This document shows, one piece after another, positions 1 through 5,077 of a stretch of DNA of 5,077 bases. The stretch is from the NCBI GenBank assembly GCA_016787375.1, contig JAEUUM010000256.1:1-5077 (forward strand), written 5' to 3'. The DNA comes from Saprospiraceae bacterium. Lineage in GTDB: Bacteria; Bacteroidota; Bacteroidia; Chitinophagales; Saprospiraceae. Under the pieces are notes generated by a model. It saw only the letters and a list, made by a program, of their open reading frames with translations, searched no databases and was not told where the DNA came from. Each line of letters begins with the position of its first letter. The first letter of the stretch is position 1. The position numbers were made by a program, and so were the translations under genes.

Positions 1-530
1 AGCCACACTAAGATAACAATTCAAAAGCAATTCACAACGGCATTACATTTCACGTTTAATAGCTGATAGTTGTGTAAAGCCACACTAAGATAACAATTCA
101 AAAGCAATTCACAACTTTACATTCGATATTGATCTCATTAAACAAGTTGTGTAAAGCCACACTAAGATAACAATTCAAAAGCAATTCACAACCAATGCAA
201 TGCACCCAACCCAAAAGCCCGAGTTGTGTAAAGCCACACTAAGATAACAATTCAAAAGCAATTCACAACCGAGCATCAAAATAGGATTTAGAGATCTTGG
301 TTGTGTAAAGCCACACTAAGATAACAATTCAAAAGCAATTCACAACTCTGTTCCATAATATTTAGTAGCGTTTACTGTTGTGTAAAGCCACACTAAGATA
401 ACAATTCAAAAGCAATTCACAACGGAAGGATGCAAGTGGGAAGAAAGTTTTAAGTTGTGTAAAGCCACACTAAGATAACAATTCAAAAGCAATTCACAAC
501 AGTCTGCTGAAAGTACCGGAGTTGATTGGA

Positions 531-577
531 GTTGTGTAAAGCCACACTAAGATAACAATTCAAAAGCAATTCACAAC
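531..577 (-). promoter_or_regulatory. Candidate promoter inside each CRISPR repeat (last intact copy shown)
   Basis: Read on the minus strand, each intact repeat carries TTG at repeat bases 2-4, then 19 bases, then TATCTTAG at bases 24-31. The Bacteroidetes consensus is TTG, about 19 bases, TAnnTTTG, so only one base of the -7 box differs. In this copy the -7 box is at 547-554 and the -33 TTG at 574-576 (plus coordinates). Transcription would start near the 3' end of the repeat and run straight into the next spacer (501-530). Repeat-internal promoters are known for type II-C arrays in Neisseria and Campylobacter. Their use here is inferred from the spacing and motif only. The same motif recurs in the copies at 69, 146, 223, 300, 377 and 454. 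Confidence 0.45.
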
Positions 578-607
578 TGACAAGTGAATTGGTTATTGAC
601 CTGAGAG

Positions 608-692
608 GTTGTGTAAAGCCATACTAAGATAATCCCGACGTTCGCTGAACTCAGTACGGGACATGAGATGCAATTTACAAGCAATTCACAAC
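608..692 (-). repeat. Terminal CRISPR repeat split by a 38-nt insert
   Basis: Bases 608-632 match repeat bases 1-25 with one change (C to T at 622). Bases 671-692 match repeat bases 26-47 with two changes (C to T and A to C). The two halves add up to exactly 47 nt, so the 38 nt between them (633-670) are a clean insertion without loss of repeat sequence. The insert keeps the -7 box (624-631) but moves the minus-strand TTG (689-691) from 19 to 57 bases away. This copy should therefore not work as a promoter for spacer 578-607, and its crRNA processing pairing may also be disturbed. Confidence 0.85.
633..670. repeat. REP-like palindromic insert in the CRISPR repeat
   Basis: The 38-nt insert has outer arms TCCCG (633-637) and CGGGA (657-661) and an inner stem GTTC (640-643) / GAAC (647-650) around a GCT loop, followed by a 9-nt tail (662-670). 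It is more GC-rich than the surrounding repeat. Short palindromes starting TCCCGACG are familiar to me as scattered intergenic repeats in Bacteroidetes genomes, but I cannot confirm copies elsewhere in this genome. A related start, TCCCGATGTCCGC, occurs at 748-760. There is no transposase, so if the element is mobile it would have to be moved in trans. Confidence 0.55.
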
Positions 693-722
693 AGAATCAA
701 ATTTACTATGTGATAATTTCAT

Positions 723-747
723 GTTGTTAAAAGCAACACTATAACAA
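723..747 (-). repeat. Decayed terminal CRISPR half-repeat
   Basis: This segment, starting GTTGTTAAAAGCAACACTA, matches the first 19 bases of the repeat with three mismatches. It then reads TAACAA, matching the next part after a 3-base deletion. It lies exactly 30 nt after the split repeat, so 693-722 is a ninth spacer of normal length. The second half of the repeat, including CAATTCACAAC, is missing, and the sequence passes into TCCCGATGTCCGC at 748. Both the -7 box and the TTG of the proposed minus-strand promoter are lost. It is the oldest end of the array. Confidence 0.7.
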
Positions 748-815
748 TCCCGATGTCCGCCAGGCTTATCCATAAAGTTATGATACTTTGTTTATGTATT
801 TTACTGTTTTGTATT

Positions 816-998
816 GTAATCTAATCAGTTAATTTTTAGTCACTGGGTCAGTTAAATCAGTTATTATTTTTATTCAGGAGTCCTTCTCCATCCGGTGTAG
901 TCATATTTTTTAATTATTATTTTATAAAGGAAGGAGAAGGTGCCGGTAGGTGGATGAGGTACAACTGATAATCAACCTCCCATTCTGCATGACCCATT
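816..998. repeat. Diverged tandem duplicate, copy A (non-coding)
   Basis: This is the first of two neighbouring copies of an unrecognised intergenic sequence. It opens with GTAATCTAATCAGTT, continues with TTTTAGTCACTGGGTCAGTT and a pyrimidine-rich TCCTTCTCCATC, and ends with TGACCCATT (990-998). Over the first 42 bases about three quarters of positions match copy B. Copy A has two internal inverted pairs: CCTTCTCC (882-889) with GGAGAAGG (933-940), and TGGGTCA (844-850) with TGACCCA (990-996), so a long folded structure is possible. No open reading frame of useful length is seen on either strand. Confidence 0.6.
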
Positions 999-1003
999 TG
1001 TTA

Positions 1004-1199
1004 GTAATTTAGTCAGTTGGGTTTTAGTAACTTGGTTAATTGAATCTGTATTTATTTGAGAGTCTTCCTCCATCTGATTAATGCATTCATTAAGAAAATC
1101 ATTTTTTACATGATGAACTTATATCACCAGACATCAACTGGAGCCGGTGCCAATAAAATGGATAAGACCCAAAAAGTAATGGAGCCTAAATGACCCATT
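1004..1199. repeat. Diverged tandem duplicate, copy B (non-coding)
   Basis: This second copy is offset by 188 bases from copy A at its start and by 201 at its end, so it carries about 13 extra bases inside. Matching landmarks are GTAATTTAGTCAGTT (1004-1018), TTTTAGTAACTTGGTTAATT, CTTCCTCCATCTG (1064-1076), GCCGGT (1143-1148) and the closing TGACCCATT (1191-1199). The inverted pairs of copy A are not preserved here. The remainder up to the DinB gene (1200-1297) is AT-rich, with no clear gene or terminator. Confidence 0.6.
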
Positions 1200-1297
1200 A
1201 TACGGACCTGACTTTTTCCGGTAAAGCTTTTTCAGTAAATTGAACGTTTTGGTAAATCTCCTAAAATAAAAATAGCTTGATACAGTTATATAACACC

Positions 1298-1792
1298 CTA
1301 ACCGGCATCAGCACTCGGACCATATGTGCCAGGGAGCGGAACATCCAACAATCTCAGGTAAACTGTTAATTGACCTCTGTGGTGATACAGGTGGTTCATA
1401 CACCATGATCTTACGACTTGCGCCTTACACATGGTGAAAAATATCTGTTCACCATCTCGCATGGTCCAGGGTTTTTCAAATTCAGATTCAGGAGTATCTG
1501 TCAAGATTTTTTCAGCTTTTTGAACCAAATCATCATGTAGAGCAACAATTTCGGCGGTTGAATTATACTGTTTTGGCGTAAAATCTCCTTTCGAGAAGTC
1601 CAACTCATCACTCACAAGGCATTCCTTCCACCAACCTGAAATCTCAGCAACATGCACTGCAAGTCTTTTGAGAGTCATTGATTTTTCATGTGGCTTGAAA
1701 TCTGCCTTTTCAAATGGTACCAATTCGAGTAACCTTCTAGTAGCAGCGGCTTCTTCTTTGATTTCTGCGATAATTCTTTCATTGAGTGTCAT
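1298..1792 (-). CDS. DinB-superfamily putative metal-dependent protein
   Basis: The 164-residue protein has the size and pattern of the DinB/YfiT-like four-helix-bundle family. The usual three metal-binding histidines can be assigned: H47 in the motif LAVHVAEISGWW, and H134 and H138 in NHLYHHRGQL near the end. This H...H-x3-H arrangement, followed by RGQL, is the family signature. Members are small cytosolic proteins. Some are thiol-dependent transferases (for bacillithiol or mycothiol), but most have no known reaction, so no substrate is proposed. There is no signal peptide. The start ATG (1790-1792) gives MTLNERIIAEIKEE, a typical first helix, with no clear Shine-Dalgarno sequence. The stop is TAG at 1298-1300. 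The gene stands alone, divergent from the AAA+ gene, with the CRISPR region downstream. Confidence 0.9.
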   Translation of the reverse strand: MTLNERIIAEIKEEAAATRRLLELVPFEKADFKPHEKSMTLKRLAVHVAEISGWWKECLVSDELDFSKGDFTPKQYNSTAEIVALHDDLVQKAEKILTDTPESEFEKPWTMRDGEQIFFTMCKAQVVRSWCMNHLYHHRGQLTVYLRLLDVPLPGTYGPSADAG

Positions 1793-1811
1793 GATGCTTG
1801 ATTTTGTTTGA

Positions 1812-1819
1812 CAAAAGTA
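1812..1819 (-). promoter_or_regulatory. Candidate -7 box for the DinB gene
   Basis: CAAAAGTA on the plus strand reads TACTTTTG on the minus strand, a perfect match to the Bacteroidetes TAnnTTTG box. Transcription would start near 1805, leaving a leader of about 13 nt. The nearest TTTG for a -33 element (1845-1848) is 25 bases away, longer than the usual 17-23, which keeps confidence low. Confidence 0.35.
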
Positions 1820-1873
1820 ACTGAAATCTCATGTAATGATTTCCCAAAGTCAAATTATTTTTTGAAGCATTAC

Positions 1874-1903
1874 TTAAATAAATACTAATTCAAAATATTT
1901 TTA
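1874..1903 (+). promoter_or_regulatory. Weak candidate promoter for the AAA+/YciO pair
   Basis: TTA (1874-1876), 19 bases, then TATTTTTA (1896-1903) follows the TTG-N19-TAnnTTTG layout with one mismatch in each box. It would give a leader of roughly 50 nt before the ATG at 1958. The surroundings are AT-rich, so a chance match is quite possible. Confidence 0.25.
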
Positions 1904-1957
1904 CCGACCCTTCAAAACAAAAGTCAGACTTTGAGAGTTAAGATTAAAAAATTTTAC

Positions 1958-3424
1958 ATGTCAAGACCTCAAATTCATACACTCGGCGAACTTAAATCGT
2001 CCGGGTACAAAAGCATTTCAGTAAAAGATGAACTTCGCAAAAATTTGATTCTTCTTTTAAAGCAAGACAAAACCCCATTTACGGGTATTTATGGTTTTGA
2101 AGATACTGTAATACCCGACATTGAACGGGCAATATTGTCGAGACATAATATACTTCTGCTCGGTTTGCGTGGACAAGCAAAGACCCGCATTGCAAGAACC
2201 ATGGTTAATTTGCTTGACGAATATATGCCCATAGTGGCAGGGAGTGAGCTTAATGATGATCCTTTAAATCCGGTTAGCAACTATGCTATTGAGTTGATAA
2301 AAAGTATGGGTGATGAAACCCCCATCAGTTGGATACACCGTTCTGATCGCTATGTTGAAAAACTTGCGACTCCTGATGTAACTGTTGCTGACTTGATTGG
2401 TGATATTGATCCGATCAAAGCAGCTTCTCTTAAGCTTCATTATAATGATGAAAAGGTCATTCACTATGGATTGGTTCCAAGATCCAATCGTTGCATTTTT
2501 GTTATCAATGAGTTGCCGGATCTACAGGCCCGTATTCAGGTTTCACTTTTCAATATACTTCAAGAAGGTGATATTCAGATCAGGGGTTTTAAAGTGAGAC
2601 TGAATCTCGATATTGAATTTTTATTTACCGCAAATCCGGAAGATTACACAAACCGAGGAAGCATCATCACACCTTTGAAAGACCGGATTGACAGTCAAAT
2701 ACTTACCCATTACCCGACGAGTATCGAGGTCGCTTCAATGATTACCGAGCAAGAGGCTAAGTTGACAGATGATCAAATAAAAACTGTTAACATTCACCCT
2801 GATTTGAAACGTTTGGTTGAAATGATCGTTTTTAATGCACGAGAGTCTGAGTTGATCGATGACAAAAGTGGTGTCTCTGCAAGACTGAGTATTTCGGCTT
2901 TTGAAAACCTTATAAGTGCAGCTGAGCGTCGAATGTTGTTGAATAAGGAGAAATCTGCTGAAGTGCGAATTGGTGATCTTTGGGGAGTAATACCATCTAT
3001 AACCGGAAAGGTGGAGTTGGTATATGAAGGAGAACAAGAAGGTCCGTACAATGTGGCCATACAAATAATCAATGAAGGTATAAAGGAATTGTTCCTTGAG
3101 CATTTCCCTAATCCTGATGCGTTAAAAAAAGGTTCTGAAAAAGATCCGTATGGAGTTCTCAGACAATGGTTCGCAGCAGGAAATTTTGTTGATTTACTCC
3201 TGAATGAACCTCAAAAGTCCTTTGAGAAAAAGCTGAAATCCATCAAAGGCTCCGACAAGCTGATTGACAACAATGAGGTTAAGAAAAAAGATGAAATGTT
3301 TTTTGCTGAATTATTGTTGCATGGACTGGCGGCCTTTGAAGTTATAACTAAAGAGTTAATGGATAACCAATTTACTTTTAAAGATCAATTAGCTGATATT
3401 TTTAATGATTTAAACGAAAACTGA
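1958..3424 (+). CDS. MoxR/Mg-chelatase-like AAA+ ATPase
   Basis: The 488-residue protein (counted from the ATG at 1958) belongs to a Bacteroidetes family often labelled sigma-54-interacting regulator or magnesium chelatase subunit, though no DNA-binding domain is seen. The N-terminus LGELKSSGYKSISVKDELR leads into the ATPase core. Walker A is GLRGQAKT (residues 69-76). The Walker B position reads IFVINELPDL (about 180-189), with Asn where Asp is usual; I recall the same in relatives. Sensor 1 is in FLFTANPEDY (about 221-230), TPLKDRIDSQI (about 238-248) supplies a likely arginine finger, and SGVSARLSI (304-312) a likely sensor 2. The C-terminal 130 residues are helical and charged. MoxR-type ATPases generally remodel or load metal or cofactor into partner proteins, often with a von Willebrand A-domain partner, which is not next to it here. 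The substrate is unknown. An in-frame TTG at 1931 would add nine residues, but the ATG fits the family start better. The stop lies 2 bp before the YciO-like gene. Confidence 0.88.
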   Translation: MSRPQIHTLGELKSSGYKSISVKDELRKNLILLLKQDKTPFTGIYGFEDTVIPDIERAILSRHNILLLGLRGQAKTRIARTMVNLLDEYMPIVAGSELNDDPLNPVSNYAIELIKSMGDETPISWIHRSDRYVEKLATPDVTVADLIGDIDPIKAASLKLHYNDEKVIHYGLVPRSNRCIFVINELPDLQARIQVSLFNILQEGDIQIRGFKVRLNLDIEFLFTANPEDYTNRGSIITPLKDRIDSQILTHYPTSIEVASMITEQEAKLTDDQIKTVNIHPDLKRLVEMIVFNARESELIDDKSGVSARLSISAFENLISAAERRMLLNKEKSAEVRIGDLWGVIPSITGKVELVYEGEQEGPYNVAIQIINEGIKELFLEHFPNPDALKKGSEKDPYGVLRQWFAAGNFVDLLLNEPQKSFEKKLKSIKGSDKLIDNNEVKKKDEMFFAELLLHGLAAFEVITKELMDNQFTFKDQLADIFNDLNEN

Positions 3425-3426
3425 TT

Positions 3427-4041
3427 ATGATGATTCAAGTACATCCTAAAAATCCGGAACCGGGAAAAATTCAAAAGATTGTTGAAGTGCTCGAAAAAGG
3501 AGGCGTGATAATTTACCCAACAGATAGTGTGTATGCTTTGGGATGTGATTTGTTAAACAAGTCCGCTATTGAAAAGATTATCAAGTTAAGAGGCGACAAG
3601 GTTAAAAAGTTTGAATTAACTTTTATTTGCAGTGACATTTCAATGGCATCTGATTATATAAAACCCATTGATACTGCAACATTTAGGGTCATAAAACGCA
3701 ATACTCCCGGTGCCTTCACCTTTATAATGGAGGCTAATATCAAGGTAGGTAAAATGATTGAAAAGACCAAAAAAACAGTTGGCATCCGAATTCCCGGAAA
3801 TCCTGTTGCACTGGCGATTATCCAGGAACTTGGCAGACCAATTTTGTCGATATCTCTAAAATCTGATGAAGATGAAAGTGATAGCTATTTGGTAGATCCA
3901 ATCGATATCAAAGAAAATTTTGATCACGTTGTTGATATTATTGTTGATGCCGGTTTAGGTACGTATGAGCCAACCACGGTTGTAGATGTCGAAAATGAGT
4001 TTACAATCATCAGACAAAGTGAAGCTGTATTGGATATTTAA
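3427..4041 (+). CDS. YciO-type YrdC/Sua5-family protein
   Basis: The 204-residue cytosolic protein covers a whole YrdC-like domain. Visible blocks are VHPKNP (5-10), GGVIIYPTDSVYALGC (25-40), NTPGAFTFI (92-100), KTVGIRIPGNPVALAI (116-131), LSISL (140-144) and PTTVVDV (182-188). YrdC/Sua5 (TsaC) enzymes make threonylcarbamoyl-AMP from threonine, bicarbonate and ATP for the t6A modification of tRNA. This protein matches the YciO branch better: the early HPxNP, the YALGC block, and KLRGDKVKKFELTFIC (53-68), which lacks the KxRPxxxPL pattern of TsaC. YciO proteins share the fold, but their physiological role is not firmly settled, so t6A synthesis should not be assumed. The start is ATG at 3427 (or the next codon, 3430), 2 bp after the AAA+ stop and with no Shine-Dalgarno sequence, which points to translational coupling. 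Confidence 0.9.
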   Translation: MMIQVHPKNPEPGKIQKIVEVLEKGGVIIYPTDSVYALGCDLLNKSAIEKIIKLRGDKVKKFELTFICSDISMASDYIKPIDTATFRVIKRNTPGAFTFIMEANIKVGKMIEKTKKTVGIRIPGNPVALAIIQELGRPILSISLKSDEDESDSYLVDPIDIKENFDHVVDIIVDAGLGTYEPTTVVDVENEFTIIRQSEAVLDI

Positions 4042-4207
4042 TTCAGTTGTATTTCTTCTCTAATTCCTCTGTTGTTGGACATAGAGGTAGACTTCAAGTT
4101 TTAAGTTTGAACGATATTTTAAGACAATCCGGCGCTTAGGTAAAAAAAATAACCAATTGTTATAATTAGCTTGTATTTTTGTCCGATTAAATATTTATGA
4201 AATTTTT
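4042..4207. other. Intergenic gap before the receptor gene
   Basis: This 166-bp AT-rich gap separates the AAA+/YciO pair from the receptor gene. It holds a small imperfect hairpin (CCTCT 4066-4070 with AGAGG 4083-4087) that lacks a following T-run, so it is not a convincing terminator. Near its right end is a -7 box at 4174-4181. An ATG at 4197 is followed by a stop after four codons and is not a gene start. Confidence 0.5.
4174..4181 (+). promoter_or_regulatory. Candidate -7 box for the TonB-dependent receptor gene
   Basis: TATTTTTG is a perfect match to TAnnTTTG and lies 26 bases before the ATG at 4208. The nearest upstream TTG (4157-4159) is only 14 bases away, shorter than usual. The position fits an independent promoter for the receptor gene, so the receptor need not be co-transcribed with the YciO-like gene. 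Confidence 0.4.
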
Positions 4208-5077
4208 ATGAAGATACTGAGACTCTGTTTAATAACATTGGTTGTTGGTTTGTGCGGAAGTGCGTTTGCCCAGAATAATGGTGGAGTTCGTGGTAATATC
4301 TTAGATAAGGCTACCGGGAATCCGCTGCCATTCGCAAGTGTTATCCTGAAAGGCACAAAGTACGGCGCATCTTCAAACGAATCTGGTTTTTATTCGGTAA
4401 ATGAAGTTCCGGCAGGTGATTATACCATGATTGTCAAATACTTCGGTTACGATAGTTTAACTTTAGATATAACAATCAGAAAAGGCGGATACGCAAACAA
4501 ACAAATACTTCTTTCTGAAAGTGGTATCAACTTACAAGACATAGAAATTAGTGCCCAAAAGGAAGTTGCTAAAACGGAAGTCCTCATTTCAAAAGTCACA
4601 ATTACACCGAAGCAGATAAGGGCATTACCATCAACCGGGGGTGAAGCGGATATCGCTCAATATTTACCGGTATTACCCGGAGTAATTTCAACGGGTGATC
4701 AGGGAGGTCAACTCTACATCAGGGGTGGTGCACCCATACAGAATAAAGTCTTGATGGATGGCTTAACCATATACAATCCTTTTCACTCAATCGGGTTCTT
4801 CTCGGTATTCGAAACGGAGGCAATCAGATCAGTTGATGTTTACACTGGTGGATTTGGTGCACAATATGGCGGCAGAATATCAGCAGTTGTTGACATCAAA
4901 ACCAGAGACGGAAATAAAAAGAGATTGAGCGGGATAGTTTCCGGTAGCCTATTTCAGAGCAAAATATTACTTGAAGGTCCTATTTCGACACTTAAAGTAA
5001 CCGGTGGAGGCAGTACTTCTTTCATGCTAACCGGAAAGAAGTCCTACATCGACCAAACGTCAAAAACTATTTATTCC
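4208..5077 (+). CDS. TonB-dependent outer-membrane receptor, 3' end outside window
   Basis: Reading from the ATG at 4208 gives 290 residues with no stop before the window ends. Residues 1-22 (MKILRLCLITLVVGLCGSAFAQ) form a Sec signal peptide, with probable cleavage after AFA. Residues about 26-105 form a carboxypeptidase-regulatory-like beta-sandwich (VRGNILDKATGNPLPFASV, then GFYSVNEVPAGDYTMIVKY). Residues about 130-225 form a TonB plug domain, with LPSTGGEADIAQYLPVLPGV, LYIRGGAP, VLMDGLTIYNPFH, and VDVYTGGFGAQYGGRISAVV leading to the first barrel strands. Full-length relatives are about 700-900 residues, so most of the beta-barrel is missing. Such receptors import substrates across the outer membrane using TonB energy. 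The substrate cannot be told from this part, and no SusD partner can be seen because the downstream region is outside the window. Confidence 0.92.
   Translation, partial: MKILRLCLITLVVGLCGSAFAQNNGGVRGNILDKATGNPLPFASVILKGTKYGASSNESGFYSVNEVPAGDYTMIVKYFGYDSLTLDITIRKGGYANKQILLSESGINLQDIEISAQKEVAKTEVLISKVTITPKQIRALPSTGGEADIAQYLPVLPGVISTGDQGGQLYIRGGAPIQNKVLMDGLTIYNPFHSIGFFSVFETEAIRSVDVYTGGFGAQYGGRISAVVDIKTRDGNKKRLSGIVSGSLFQSKILLEGPISTLKVTGGGSTSFMLTGKKSYIDQTSKTIYS

Larger units (their letters stand above)
1..692 (-). CRISPR. CRISPR array, probably type II-C, left end cut by window edge
   Basis: The array has a 47-nt repeat that begins GTTGTGTAAAGCC and ends CAAAAGCAATTCACAAC on the plus strand. Copies lie at 1-38 (last 38 nt only), 69-115, 146-192, 223-269, 300-346, 377-423, 454-500 and 531-577. 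By eye these are all identical. A ninth copy at 608-692 is split by an insert. Spacers lie at 39-68, 116-145, 193-222, 270-299, 347-376, 424-453, 501-530 and 578-607, each exactly 30 nt; a ninth spacer (693-722) follows the split copy. The repeat ends form an imperfect inverted repeat (GTTGTG/CACAAC plus an inner GC). From memory, 47-nt repeats whose crRNA-sense strand begins GTTGTGA-TTGCTTT are typical of Cas9 type II-C loci in Bacteroidetes, so I infer minus-strand crRNAs. The decayed right end is the old, leader-distal end, so recent spacers should lie to the left of the window. No cas gene is visible, so the type is inferred from the repeat alone. Confidence 0.95.

Noticed and set aside
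116..145. Possible self-targeting: spacer 2 shares GATATTGATC with the AAA+ gene near 2401
   Set aside because: Only about 10 bases match, which is expected by chance in AT-rich DNA.
723..747. Decayed half-repeat as a tracrRNA anti-repeat
   Set aside because: It lacks the repeat half that would pair with the crRNA (CAATTCACAAC) and sits in register exactly one spacer after the previous repeat.
1931..1957. TTG start at 1931 adding nine residues to the AAA+ protein
   Set aside because: An ATG at 1958 lies just before the conserved LGELKSSGYK start of the family; the extra residues are lysine-rich and unlike relatives.
2114..2129. CCCG...CGGG inverted pair resembling the palindromic CRISPR insert
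   Set aside because: It falls inside conserved coding sequence (VIPDIERAI) and has no further similarity to the insert.
2735..3103. Minus-strand and alternate-frame open frames inside the AAA+ gene (also 2089-2280, 2264-2464, 2397-2597, 2794-3072)
   Set aside because: They lie wholly inside a clearly coding gene, and their translations show no recognisable domain.
4066..4087. Hairpin after the YciO-like gene as a rho-independent terminator
   Set aside because: The stem is only five base pairs and no T-run follows.

Overview
The window looks like chromosomal DNA from a member of the Bacteroidota. The base composition is AT-rich, ribosome-binding sites are weak or absent, and several -7 boxes resemble the TAnnTTTG promoter element of that phylum. 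The protein content agrees: a SusC/FecA-style TonB-dependent receptor with an N-terminal carboxypeptidase-regulatory-like domain, and an AAA+ ATPase of a type I know mainly from Bacteroidetes. No species can be named from what is visible.

Left part (1-747): the end of a CRISPR array. It has one repeat cut by the window edge, seven perfect 47-nt repeats, an eighth full-length repeat split by a 38-nt palindromic insert, and a decayed half-repeat. All nine spacers are exactly 30 nt. The repeat length and the sequence of its reverse complement (GTTGTGAATTGCTTTTGAAT...) fit type II-C (Cas9) arrays of Bacteroidetes and suggest that crRNAs are read on the minus strand, right to left. Each intact repeat also holds a candidate minus-strand promoter (TTG-N19-TATCTTAG). 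The insert in the last full repeat separates its two parts. No cas gene or tracrRNA is visible; they may lie to the left, outside the window.

Middle (748-1297): non-coding DNA, mostly two diverged tandem copies of a sequence of about 190 bp (816-998 and 1004-1199), both ending in TGACCCATT. I do not recognise the element.

Right part: a minus-strand DinB-superfamily gene (1298-1792) is divergent from a plus-strand pair. That pair is a MoxR/Mg-chelatase-like AAA+ ATPase (1958-3424) followed 2 bp later by a YciO-type member of the YrdC/Sua5 family (3427-4041), so they are probably co-transcribed and translationally coupled. After a 166-bp gap that contains a good -7 box, a TonB-dependent receptor gene begins at 4208 and runs off the right edge (290 residues seen). 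The CRISPR array, the DinB gene, the AAA+/YciO pair and the receptor look like separate transcription units with no obvious shared pathway.
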